From an uncultured Pseudomonadota bacterium (GTDB lineage Bacteria; Pseudomonadota; Gammaproteobacteria; Enterobacterales; Succinivibrionaceae): DNA of 50,474 nucleotides. The stretch is taken from the NCBI GenBank assembly GCA_900315145.1, contig OMYE01000002.1, positions 1 to 50,474 on the forward strand, written 5' to 3'. Under the pieces are notes generated by a model. The model was given only the letters and a program-made list of their open reading frames with translations, searched no databases and had not been told where the DNA came from. Below, one piece after another: positions 18,421-28,159 of this stretch. The translations under genes and the position numbers were made by a program. Numbering within the stretch: the first letter of the stretch is position 1; each line of letters starts with the position of its first letter.

Positions 18421-19401
18421 ATGTCTGATTCTCTATTCATCAAACTGACAGAACAGCAGATAGATACGGTAAACAAACAGATATCACAGCAAATAGATTC
18501 CCCGGTGGAATATCTGAATCAGGTCTGCTTTCATCTTATTGATGCTGGAGGGAAGCGTATCAGACCGCGACTTATGCTGCTTTGTGCAGGGTTAATAAAC
18601 GGAAAACAGATTCAGCATGAGGAATTAGATGAAAAAATCTATTCTCTTGCGGCATCCGTAGAAATTCTTCACACTGCGACACTGATGCATGATGATGTTA
18701 TCGATGAAGGTCTGATGAGAAGAGGACGTCTGAGTGTCAACAATGCTTTCGGCAACCGCGTAGCCGTACTCGGAGGAGACTACCTGTTCACCAAAGCGTA
18801 CAATACAAGCATAAAGATCAATAATCCGCAGATAAGCAGGCTGTTCTCCAACACTCTGGCAACCCTTGTTGAAGGTGAACTCACCCAGATGTCCAATATC
18901 GCTAATACAGGGATTTCAGAGGAAACCTACTTCAAAACCATTTACTCAAAGACATCAGCTCTCTTTGAGATCACCTCCAAGATTCCGGGATTCATTTATA
19001 ACTGCACTGATGAACAGATTGAACGCCTGGCTCTTTACGGCCGTAACATAGGCTACGTTTTTCAAATAGCCGATGACATTCTTGACTATACAGCTGACAG
19101 TAAAACCCTGGGTAAAATCGCCGGCAAGGACATGGAGGAATTTAAAATAACCCTGCCTGTCATCTACACAATCAAAAATAACTGCGGCATCTCCGGGGAG
19201 GATGTCTATAAAGCTGTAAACAGCAAAGACATAGTCACCCTCAAAGAAATGATAAACCGCACAGGTGCCATCAGCAGATGCGATGATGTAGCCAACAGAC
19301 TGATTGCAGAAGCTGTTCACGCCCTCGACGCATTCCCTGACAGTGAGTACCGCGATGCTCTTGAGGAACTCGCTAACGCCGCATACAGGCGTCGTAACTA
19401 A
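18421..19401 (+). CDS. ispB: Octaprenyl diphosphate synthase
   Basis: Trans-prenyltransferase that builds the side chain of ubiquinone or menaquinone. The first aspartate-rich motif is LMHDDVIDEGLMRRG (DDVID at 91-95) and the second is FQIADDILDYTAD. GGKRIRPRL near residue 43 is the allylic-binding segment. 326 residues, like E. coli IspB (323). It is divergent from rplU-rpmA-obgE, as in E. coli. Exact chain length cannot be read from the sequence. Confidence 0.94.
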   Translation: MSDSLFIKLTEQQIDTVNKQISQQIDSPVEYLNQVCFHLIDAGGKRIRPRLMLLCAGLINGKQIQHEELDEKIYSLAASVEILHTATLMHDDVIDEGLMRRGRLSVNNAFGNRVAVLGGDYLFTKAYNTSIKINNPQISRLFSNTLATLVEGELTQMSNIANTGISEETYFKTIYSKTSALFEITSKIPGFIYNCTDEQIERLALYGRNIGYVFQIADDILDYTADSKTLGKIAGKDMEEFKITLPVIYTIKNNCGISGEDVYKAVNSKDIVTLKEMINRTGAISRCDDVANRLIAEAVHALDAFPDSEYRDALEELANAAYRRRN

Positions 19402-19429
19402 ATAAAAATCACCTGAACTGATATTCCCC

Positions 19430-19469
19430 AAAAAAAAGCCATACATACTGCATGGTGTACATATGGCTT
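19430..19469 (-). terminator. Rho-independent terminator of the HD-GYP operon
   Basis: Minus-strand AAGCCATA/TATGGCTT with inner GTAC/GTAT pairing, then eight T residues. It ends transcription from the HD-GYP gene and the small frame after it. Confidence 0.85.
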
Positions 19470-19512
19470 AAGATCAGCTTTTTCCCAGCTTTTCTAACAT
19501 TTATGGAGTGAT

Positions 19513-19737
19513 TTAATCTTTGCCGGAGTTCTTATCTGAAACATCAAACTCCTGTTTTATCAAATTATCTTTCCTGTCTTCTTTTTTGTCTGTATTCCAG
19601 TCCTCTCCGGAGATATTCACCACTGTCAGATCTCCTGTCACCTGCTTACTGCGAACATTATCATGCCTGGTATAATCAGGAATATAGATTTCCTTTTCAG
19701 GCCGATTAATTTTCTGAAACCGCAACAATTTCGTCAC
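19513..19737 (-). CDS. Possible small hydrophilic protein overlapping the HD-GYP gene end
   Basis: A 74-codon frame from a GTG at 19737, overlapping the last 32 bases of the HD-GYP gene in another frame, with AGGAATGC just upstream. The product is rich in K, D, E and N with no recognised domain. Overlap with translational coupling and its place before the shared terminator favour a real gene; the GTG start and low complexity speak against it. Confidence 0.4.
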   Translation of the reverse strand: MTKLLRFQKINRPEKEIYIPDYTRHDNVRSKQVTGDLTVVNISGEDWNTDKKEDRKDNLIKQEFDVSDKNSGKD

Positions 19738-20746
19738 GCATTCCTAGAAAAACCTCAGTAATCTTCGGATCAAAGTGTTTACCGGATTCAGAACTGATTA
19801 TTCTGAATGCCTCATCATAACTCATTGCAGGCTTGTAGCATCTCTTTGACACCAAAGCATCAAAAACGTCAGCAATGGACATAATTCTGGCACTCAACGG
19901 TATTTCATCACCTTTAAGACTGTACGGATATCCGGTTCCGTTCCACTTTTCGTGATGATATGTAGCCATATCAACTGCTGTAGCAAGAATGAGAGAACTT
20001 TCCATACCGGTAAGAGTTTCCGCAATCATCTGTCCTCCCTTTTCCGCATGAGTCTGCATTATAGAGAATTCATCAATTGTTAATCTTCCCGGCTTACACA
20101 AAATGGTATCTGATACGGTAATCTTACCGATGTCATGCAGAGGAGCAGCAGCAACACAGGCTTCACAATGCTCATCATCCAGAACATCTTCGTAATAACG
20201 TTTCTTCAACAGTCCACGCAGAACTAAATTCACATAGGCTGCCGTTCTTTTTATGTGACTGCCGGTGGAATAATCACGACCTTCAATGATTGATGCAAAG
20301 GACTCAATTATTTTCTTCTGCATTGCTTCAATCTTCTGCTCAGCAAAAGCATCCTTCTCGGATATCTCTCTTAGACAGCGCTGATAATCTATAACTTTAA
20401 AAATTCTGCTACATATAGTAGATACTGATGACTTAAGATTAATGAAATCATCCACTCCAAGATCAAATGCTTTATCTTCAAGTGCTGAATTAACCCCGTT
20501 ACTGAGAACAATAACCGGTATAAAAATAGTTGATGACTGTCTTTTTAATGATTCTATAAGATTCAATGTATCTAGACCGCGCGTCTGCATATTAATAATA
20601 ATCAAGTCATAATGATTACTCGCAGCTTCTTGCATTGTTTCACGGAGATTTCCCCTGATTACAACAGTGAAATCTTTTAAAAAATCTTTTAAGACAATTA
20701 AATTATTACAATCGTTATCTACGATTAAGATTCTGCCTCGGATCAT
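19706..20746 (-). CDS. HD-GYP domain protein with degenerate receiver domain
   Basis: Likely cyclic-di-GMP phosphodiesterase of the RpfG type. An N-terminal receiver domain (1-120) keeps VDND at 9-12, but the phospho-acceptor position is Asn52 (YDLIIINMQ), so normal Asp phosphorylation should not occur. The C-terminal HD-GYP domain looks catalytically intact: HDIGK, THAEKGG, YHHEKWNGTGYP and IADVFDALVSKRCYKPAM. ATG 20746 is used because AGG lies 7 bases upstream; another ATG (20752) and a TTG (20767) are in frame. It is not next to a histidine kinase. A degraded phosphodiesterase that acts as a binding protein cannot be excluded. Confidence 0.88.
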   Translation of the reverse strand: MIRGRILIVDNDCNNLIVLKDFLKDFTVVIRGNLRETMQEAASNHYDLIIINMQTRGLDTLNLIESLKRQSSTIFIPVIVLSNGVNSALEDKAFDLGVDDFINLKSSVSTICSRIFKVIDYQRCLREISEKDAFAEQKIEAMQKKIIESFASIIEGRDYSTGSHIKRTAAYVNLVLRGLLKKRYYEDVLDDEHCEACVAAAPLHDIGKITVSDTILCKPGRLTIDEFSIMQTHAEKGGQMIAETLTGMESSLILATAVDMATYHHEKWNGTGYPYSLKGDEIPLSARIMSIADVFDALVSKRCYKPAMSYDEAFRIISSESGKHFDPKITEVFLGMRDEIVAVSEN

Positions 20747-21421
20747 AAACATACCTAAAACTTCCAAAACCAGACTGGAAGCTCATTCATACAGAAAAAC
20801 AGCCACAATACTTTAAAACAAACGTTCGTTATAAAATCCTAGCTACATATTCCGCTGAATTAAACGTCCATTGATTGATCAGTTCTAATTATGATTATTC
20901 TAAAGTTTCTATTTATTCGTTATTTACTGTAACTTCAATACCGGAATTATGGTAAAAAAGTAACATTTCAGTGTATTTATTTTCATAATTTTCACATAAT
21001 TTTAACCTATTCCTTTATCAAAAAAGGCATATTTGTTTAAAAATACTACAATTTTCACAAAATCAAACATTTCTTTGTTTAAAAAATGTAAACAAAAAAA
21101 ACATTGATTTATTAGTGTAAATAATATTTGATTAAATACATGTTGTATTTTCTTATTTTTATCCAACATTATTTATTTTCAGATATTGAAATTACTCATT
21201 TTTCATTTAAATATCCGGTTACTGCCGGAATGGAAAATATTTGATTTTAATAATATAAATAAATGACAATTTAGCCAGATTGAACATCATGATTATATTT
21301 TTTCAATAACAATCCGGTAATAAAAGCTATATAAATGTTCCAATATAACTGGTAATAGATAAATGATATAATTCAAACATTTATCCGGAGAAATAATATC
21401 GCTTCAGAAAAAACATAAAAT
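20747..21421. other. AT-rich intergenic region upstream of the HD-GYP gene
   Basis: About 675 bases, much of it poly-A and poly-T tracts. A near-perfect palindrome AACAAACGTTCGTT lies near 20819, about 75 bases before the HD-GYP start. No gene, tRNA or clear promoter pair was recognised. Confidence 0.4.
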
Positions 21422-21448
21422 AAAAAAAGGGAATCCTTCTGGATTCCC
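21422..21448 (-). terminator. Rho-independent terminator of purA
   Basis: Minus-strand GGGAATCC-AGAA-GGATTCCC followed by seven T residues, 48 bases after the purA stop. Confidence 0.93.
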
Positions 21449-21495
21449 TATGTATTTTAAATAATCCCCGGGAGGTCCGGAGTTATAAAATGGTA

Positions 21496-22806
<1,311 letters not shown>

Positions 22807-23047
22807 TCACTTAAACTGGTTAAAAAAATATTCAGTTTTTACCGGTTAAAACGACATAACCAGGCGCTTTAAAATAAAAACCGAACTAAAATCACACTAG
22901 CATTAAATACTACCATAAAATGGATATAAGTTAAACCATAACAAAGATCTATCTATCAAAATCATTCAAATATGTTCCGTCCTGATATAACCGAACATCT
23001 GTTAAAAAGCCTTCCTGTAATTACGCCGGAAAACATCATTCCTGAAA

Positions 23048-23082
23048 CAGACAGGCCGGAGCTCACTGCTCCGGCCTGTCTG
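23048..23082 (-). repeat. Perfect 15-base-pair inverted repeat between hflC and purA
   Basis: The two 15-base arms match without error around a 5-base loop; the core is GGCCGGAGC/GCTCCGGCC. It starts 21 bases after the hflC stop. On the minus strand only TTTC follows, so it may be a weak terminator, a processing or RNA-stability stem. The rest of the 308-base spacer to purA is AT-rich with no gene. Confidence 0.75.
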
Positions 23083-23102
23083 CTCAGCATGATAGTAAAA
23101 TC

Positions 23103-24020
23103 CTATTTAAAGTATTTAAGAAACTCATTATCCCTATCGGTTACTATCACATTTTTCCCGTCAGTCATCGAACTTCTATATGCATCCATGCTTCTGAGGA
23201 AATCAAACAGTTCAGGATTCTTTGAGTAGGTATCACCATATATCTTTGTTGATTCTGCTTCACCGTTTCCCCGGATAAACTTCGCCTCTTTCTCCGCTTC
23301 TGCTATCTTTACTATAGCATGCTTGTCAGCTTCCGCTCTAATGGCCTCTGCCTCTCTGCGCCCTTGAGAGCGGTGCAGTCTTGCGACAGACTCGCGTTCA
23401 GCACGCATACGCTGATATATAGAATTAGACACTTCATTCGGAAGCTCTATCTTCATGATACGTACATCGACAATCTTAATCCCGAGATTCTTTTCAGCCC
23501 CGGGACCGGTTTCCAGAAGAGTGTTCTGCATAATCTGTTCACGCTTAGAGGCTCCGGCATCACTGACTCCTTCAGAGGCGGATTCCCCCCCTTTTCCGGA
23601 AACAATCTCCTTAATAGTCAGGTTACCGATCTGACTTCTCAGGCTGTTGGTAATACTGGTTCTCAGACGTTCCTCCGCCTTCAGCCTGTCCCCCTGAGTG
23701 GAGGTATAGAATTTAGCGAAATCAACAATCTTCCACTTAACATAAGAATCGATAATCAAATCCTTCTTTTCTGATGTAACGAAGCGGTCAGCAGTTGAAT
23801 TCAGAGTCTGGATACGTGCATCAATACTCATGACCTTGTCTACAAACGGAAACTTGACATGAAGTCCCGGTTCGTAAAGAACGATTTTAGAATCAGCATC
23901 ACGGTATATCTTGTTAAATCTGGTTATCAGCGATCTGCGTCCCTCAGATACCACAAAAAGAGACTGGTACAGAATTATTCCGACAAGAACCAGTACGGCA
24001 ATAACAATATTACTCTTCAT
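23103..24020 (-). CDS. hflC: FtsH modulator HflC (SPFH/prohibitin family)
   Basis: Forms with HflK a membrane complex that restrains the FtsH protease. One N-terminal transmembrane segment (IVIAVLVLVGIILYQSLFVV), then the SPFH domain (SEGRRSLITRFNKI...PGLHVKFPFVDKV) and a long coiled region rich in A, E and R (RMRAERESVARLHRSQGRRE). 305 residues, slightly shorter than E. coli (334). Starts directly after hflK stops. Confidence 0.96.
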   Translation of the reverse strand: MKSNIVIAVLVLVGIILYQSLFVVSEGRRSLITRFNKIYRDADSKIVLYEPGLHVKFPFVDKVMSIDARIQTLNSTADRFVTSEKKDLIIDSYVKWKIVDFAKFYTSTQGDRLKAEERLRTSITNSLRSQIGNLTIKEIVSGKGGESASEGVSDAGASKREQIMQNTLLETGPGAEKNLGIKIVDVRIMKIELPNEVSNSIYQRMRAERESVARLHRSQGRREAEAIRAEADKHAIVKIAEAEKEAKFIRGNGEAESTKIYGDTYSKNPELFDFLRSMDAYRSSMTDGKNVIVTDRDNEFLKYFK

Positions 24021-25016
24021 TTACTTTTTTCCTCCTGACTGACTGTTGTTGACACTTTCCGTCAGTTTATCGACAGGAAGATAAAGCAGCGGGGAATTCC
24101 CCTTATCTGTACTGATAATTACCTTACCGCTGCTACCGTATACTGTTTCCATGGTTTCTAAAAATATACGGCGACGGGTAATCTCCGGAGATTTGATGTA
24201 TTCCGGCAGAATCTTTTCAAAACGGGCGACATCACCCTCTGCCTTCGCAACTACCTGACGGCTGTATGCCTCGGCCTCCTCAATAATACGTTTAGCCTTA
24301 CCCTCAGCCTTTGGTACCACCTCGTTTCTGTATGCCTCAGCTTCTCTCTTAAAGCGCTGTTCATCCTCCTGAGCAGCAATCGCATCATCAAATGCTGCTT
24401 TCACTTCATCAGGAGCTCTGGCAGGCAGAAAGTTAACATTAACTATAGATATGCCCATATTATACTGAGAGATAATAGATTCCAGCAGATCCTTGGTTGA
24501 CTGTCTTACCTGTTCACGCCCTGTGGTAAGCACATCATCCATTTTGGTATGCCCTATAACATATCTTAAAGCACTGTCAGTAGCCTGAGCCAGACTCTGA
24601 TTAGGTTCAACCATGTTATACAGGTAGTCACGGGGATTGTTTACCCGGTACTGCACTTCCATTTCCACGTTTACCACGTTCTCATCTTCTGTAAGCATGG
24701 AACCGGATGATTTTGTAGACTGAACAATCTGCACATCCACATTCTGAACTTTTTCTACAAAAGGTATTCTCCAGTGAAGTCCCGGCATTTCAATATGACT
24801 GAATTTACCGAAACGCAGGACAACCCCCTGCTCCGCTTCTTTGATGGTATAAAAATGCTTGGCCACCAGCAATACAAGAAACACTGCCACCAAAATAATC
24901 CAGACCATAGCACTGCTTTTCTCATACCAGTTATTGAATTTCTTGGCGAGATCGTCTGAATTGTTACGTTTTTTCTGTTCCTTCCAAGGATCCTTTTCCG
25001 GCTCATTCCAGGCCAT
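24021..25016 (-). CDS. hflK: FtsH modulator HflK (SPFH/prohibitin family)
   Basis: Partner of HflC. The N-terminus MAWNEPEKDPWK is typical, with one membrane segment (MVWIILVAVFLVLLVA, about 37-53), the SPFH domain (EAEQGVVLRFGKF, PGLHWRIPFVEKV) and the C-terminal coiled coil (KRIIEEAEAYSRQVVAKAEG). 331 residues, shorter than E. coli (419) because the glycine-rich N-terminal region and the tail are reduced. Confidence 0.96.
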   Translation of the reverse strand: MAWNEPEKDPWKEQKKRNNSDDLAKKFNNWYEKSSAMVWIILVAVFLVLLVAKHFYTIKEAEQGVVLRFGKFSHIEMPGLHWRIPFVEKVQNVDVQIVQSTKSSGSMLTEDENVVNVEMEVQYRVNNPRDYLYNMVEPNQSLAQATDSALRYVIGHTKMDDVLTTGREQVRQSTKDLLESIISQYNMGISIVNVNFLPARAPDEVKAAFDDAIAAQEDEQRFKREAEAYRNEVVPKAEGKAKRIIEEAEAYSRQVVAKAEGDVARFEKILPEYIKSPEITRRRIFLETMETVYGSSGKVIISTDKGNSPLLYLPVDKLTESVNNSQSGGKK

Positions 25017-25053
25017 TTAACGCTCCGTTATATCTGTATAAAGACAAGTAATC

Positions 25054-26385
25054 TTAAAACTCGGGAATTCTGAAGGTAAAGTTTTTCGGCTTCACACAGC
25101 ACTTTTCCAGTACCCCTTCACACCGGCTGTTCAGTTGAGCCAGTTCAGCCCGCTGGTGTTTCAGATGCAGAATCATTTCCCCGTTTTGAGAAAAATGTTC
25201 CTCAAGTACCGCACCCATGCTGTACAGACGATTGCGGACGCCTCCTTCAGAGCTTGGTAATTTTACCACAATTTCCAGTAAATCATTAGCCAGCAGTTCA
25301 CCAACCGCCTTATAAAGAAGTTCAATACCGATGTTTCGGGCTGCACTTATATAGACAGCTTCAGGTTTTCCCAGTTCATTGTAAACAATTCTCGGCATTA
25401 CCTTATCAAGCCTGTCTATCTTGTTATATACCCGGAGCTGTGGCACCTCATCCGCTCCTATCTGTTCCAGCACCTGCTGAACTGAATCTACATTGTTCTC
25501 CACCCTTTCGTCACTGAAATCAATAACATGAAGCTGCAGATCAGCATCCCTGGTTTCACTCAGTGTAGATTTAAACGCAGCAACCAGATCATGGGGCAGA
25601 TGCCTGATAAAACCTACAGTATCAGCAAAAACAATTTTTCCAACATGAGGCATTTCCACAGATCTCAGTGTAGGATCAAGTGTGGCAAACAGCTGATCAG
25701 CAGCATAAACCTCTGATTTGGTAAGCAGATTGAAGAGTGTTGATTTTCCGGCATTAGTGTAGCCCACAAGGGAAACAACAGGAATATTGTTATGAACACG
25801 TGCCCGGCTGCTCTGTTCTCGCTGACGTTCCACCAGAGCAAGCTCGCCAAGAAGTGCCGTTATTCTCTCCCTCAGCAGACGGCGATCGCTTTCGAGCTGG
25901 GTTTCACCGGGACCTCCGCGCATACCGATACCGCCCTTCTGACGTTCAAGATGGGTCCACCCCCTAACCAGTCTGGTCTGAAGATATCTCAATTGTGCTA
26001 GTTCAACCTGAAGTTTACCTTCACGGGTTCTGGCTCTCTGCGCAAAAATATCCAGAATCAGCGCTGTTCTGGTAATAACCTTACACTTTAGTTCTTTCTC
26101 CAGATTACGTTCCTGGGACGGGGACAGTTCATGGTTGAATATAACGGTTTCCGCACCTGCATCCGCCACAAGAGAGGACAGTTCCTCAACCTTTCCGCTA
26201 CCTATAAAAAAGCGAGGATCCGGTAGCTTGCGGTTGCATGACAGAACTCCGGATATAGTCGCACCGGCTGATTTTGCCAGAAGTTTCAACTCTTCTAGGT
26301 CTTCACAGCTGCTTTCCTGGACAAAATCAACATTAACGAGGACGGATTTTTCACCACCCTTATATCTTTCATCAAAATCGAACAA
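25054..26385 (-). CDS. hflX: Ribosome-splitting GTPase HflX
   Basis: Heat-shock GTPase that rescues stalled ribosomes. The N-terminal HflX domain contains LILDIFAQRARTREGKLQVE and LVRGWTHLERQKGGIGMRG; the G domain has VGYTNAGKSTLFN, ADTVGFIRHLPHDLV and YNKIDRL. 443 residues. The best start is a TTG at 26385 giving MFDFDERYKGGEKSVLV, which matches the E. coli N-terminus (MFDRYDAGEQAVLV); no ATG is available nearby. A hairpin with Ts separates it from hfq. Confidence 0.95.
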   Translation of the reverse strand: MFDFDERYKGGEKSVLVNVDFVQESSCEDLEELKLLAKSAGATISGVLSCNRKLPDPRFFIGSGKVEELSSLVADAGAETVIFNHELSPSQERNLEKELKCKVITRTALILDIFAQRARTREGKLQVELAQLRYLQTRLVRGWTHLERQKGGIGMRGGPGETQLESDRRLLRERITALLGELALVERQREQSSRARVHNNIPVVSLVGYTNAGKSTLFNLLTKSEVYAADQLFATLDPTLRSVEMPHVGKIVFADTVGFIRHLPHDLVAAFKSTLSETRDADLQLHVIDFSDERVENNVDSVQQVLEQIGADEVPQLRVYNKIDRLDKVMPRIVYNELGKPEAVYISAARNIGIELLYKAVGELLANDLLEIVVKLPSSEGGVRNRLYSMGAVLEEHFSQNGEMILHLKHQRAELAQLNSRCEGVLEKCCVKPKNFTFRIPEF

Positions 26386-26437
26386 AATTAAATACTCTCG
26401 GTACTTCTGTTAATACTTCGTTTTTTTATATGCGCAC

Positions 26438-26471
26438 AAAAGGCTATCCCGCACATATATTCGGGATAACC
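26438..26471 (-). terminator. Partial terminator between hfq and hflX
   Basis: Minus-strand GGTTATCCCG/CGGGATAGCC (10 pairs, one G-T) with a 10-base loop and four T residues, 38 bases after the hfq stop. Likely yields a short monocistronic hfq mRNA with some read-through. Confidence 0.75.
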
Positions 26472-26509
26472 ATTCAACAGAAAAGCTATTTTAACAGAAA
26501 TACGGCAGA

Positions 26510-26752
26510 TTATTCTGTCTTTTCTGAATCACCGGTATTGAGATTTGATATAGCTCTTGCTGGAACTATAGTTGAAATGGCATGCTTGTATACCATCTGG
26601 CAAATATTGTTCTTTAACAAAATTACGAACTGATCAAAAGATTCAACCTGACCTTGTAATTTAATGCCGTTAACTAAGTAGATGGAAACAGGAATACGTT
26701 CTTTTCTTAAAGCATTTAAAAAAGGATCCTGTAATGATTGACCTTTGGACAT
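26510..26752 (-). CDS. hfq: RNA chaperone Hfq
   Basis: Hexameric Sm-like protein that pairs small RNAs with mRNAs. Sm1 motif [19 protein letters not shown] and Sm2 [13 protein letters not shown] match E. coli almost exactly; the start [20 protein letters not shown] is canonical. Eighty residues; the disordered C-terminal tail is short (E. coli has 102) and ends in acidic SEKTE. Confidence 0.98.
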   Translation of the reverse strand: MSKGQSLQDPFLNALRKERIPVSIYLVNGIKLQGQVESFDQFVILLKNNICQMVYKHAISTIVPARAISNLNTGDSEKTE

Positions 26753-27044
26753 ATAAATTTCCTTATATTTATTTCTTATTATTTGTTGTAATAGTTATTA
26801 TCAATTATTTTTATAATATATCCGTAATTCAGTATACCAAAAAACGATCTTATTTTATAATTCTATCTTATATATAATTGAATATCATAAAAAATTAGGA
26901 ATAATAAATTATTTTTAATAAAAATTCCAACACTGATATCAATTTTAGTAGATTTACCGGCAAAAATCACGAATACGTTCTGATATTCACGTGCGGGTTA
27001 ACAATATAAATTACATTTAGGATACTAAATGTTTTCATATTGTT
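26753..27044. other. Intergenic region between miaA and hfq
   Basis: About 290 very AT-rich bases holding the probable hfq promoter; several TATAAT-like words but no clear best pair. In E. coli this spacer is short. Confidence 0.4.
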
Positions 27045-27095
27045 AAAAAAGACACTCTAGTTCCGGGAAAAAGCTCCGGCTGGGTGTTTTCCGTC
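27045..27095 (-). terminator. Terminator after miaA
   Basis: Minus-strand imperfect stem ACACCCAGCCGG...CCGG...GTGT followed by six T residues, 13 bases after the miaA stop. It would separate miaA from hfq. Confidence 0.55.
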
Positions 27096-27108
27096 TGATC
27101 GCAAAATT

Positions 27109-28059
27109 CTAACTGCCGGAAATTATTCCTTCAGAAACAAGTTTTGTCATTATAATATCCAGATTTTCTGATTTATTCAGCGGATCCAGATAATCTACTT
27201 TCGACTTCCATCCCCTCAACCATGTCATCTGTCTTTTGGCAAGCTGACAGGTGGCTATAACGGCCAGCTCACGCATTTTTTCATAGTTGATCTCTCCGTT
27301 AAGATACATCCACATCTGTCTATATCCTACTGACCTGATTGAAGGTAGATCCTGATTTAAATCACCTCGATCCATTAATTTTCTTACCTCTTCCTCAAAT
27401 CCTGAAGCAAGCATCATATCAAAGCGTTCAGCTATCATCGGTTTAAGATATTTACGTTCTCTGTCCGGCAGCAGAGCGAACTCCTTCAAAATGAAAGGCG
27501 GTTCACTGTTCCCATGTTCTCTGATGATATCAGTCATGCTGCGACCACACATCAGATAGACCTCATATGCCCGACCGAGTCTCTGCGGATCATTCTCATT
27601 AATACGGCTCCACGATTCCATATCAACCTGTTTAAGCATATCTCTAAGAACAGGGAGACCTTTTTCAGCTACAATACGCTCCACCTCAGCTCTTACCTCC
27701 GGAGTCGAACCCGGCAAAGGTGACAGTCCTTCAGTAATACTCTTGAAATAAAGCATGGTTCCTCCGACAAGAATCGGAACCCTGCCCCTGGACGCAATAT
27801 CATTGACAAGTTTTATGGCATCCTCACGGAAACCGGCCACGCTGTAGCTCTGTGAAGGATCCAGTATATCCAGAAGATAATGGGGAATACCTGCCTGCTC
27901 ATTTTTGTCAGGTTTAGCCGTACCTATATCCATACCCCGGTATATTAATGCCGAATCAACACTAATGATTTCCCCGTTGATCTCTTTAGCCAGACGAATA
28001 GCCAGGCCTGTTTTACCTGAGGCGGTCGGCCCCATAATGGAGATAGCCTTTGGTTTCAT
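27109..28059 (-). CDS. miaA: tRNA dimethylallyltransferase
   Basis: Adds the isopentenyl group to A37 of tRNAs reading UNN codons. P-loop MGPTASGKTGLA, then DSALIYRGMDIGTAKP, HYLLDILDP, LVGGTMLYFKSI and the later SIRSVGYRQMW are all typical. ATG 28059 is preferred (AAGGAT 4 bases upstream, giving 316 residues, the E. coli length) over an in-frame ATG at 28086. It follows mutL. Confidence 0.97.
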   Translation of the reverse strand: MKPKAISIMGPTASGKTGLAIRLAKEINGEIISVDSALIYRGMDIGTAKPDKNEQAGIPHYLLDILDPSQSYSVAGFREDAIKLVNDIASRGRVPILVGGTMLYFKSITEGLSPLPGSTPEVRAEVERIVAEKGLPVLRDMLKQVDMESWSRINENDPQRLGRAYEVYLMCGRSMTDIIREHGNSEPPFILKEFALLPDRERKYLKPMIAERFDMMLASGFEEEVRKLMDRGDLNQDLPSIRSVGYRQMWMYLNGEINYEKMRELAVIATCQLAKRQMTWLRGWKSKVDYLDPLNKSENLDIIMTKLVSEGIISGS

Positions 28060-28159
28060 GATATCCTTAATAAAATCCAACACCATCCGGAATTGTCCTG
28101 TTCAGTAAGGAAGTGCCGTAACTCAACAGGTATCCGTGACTCTTTATCCTAAAAATTTT

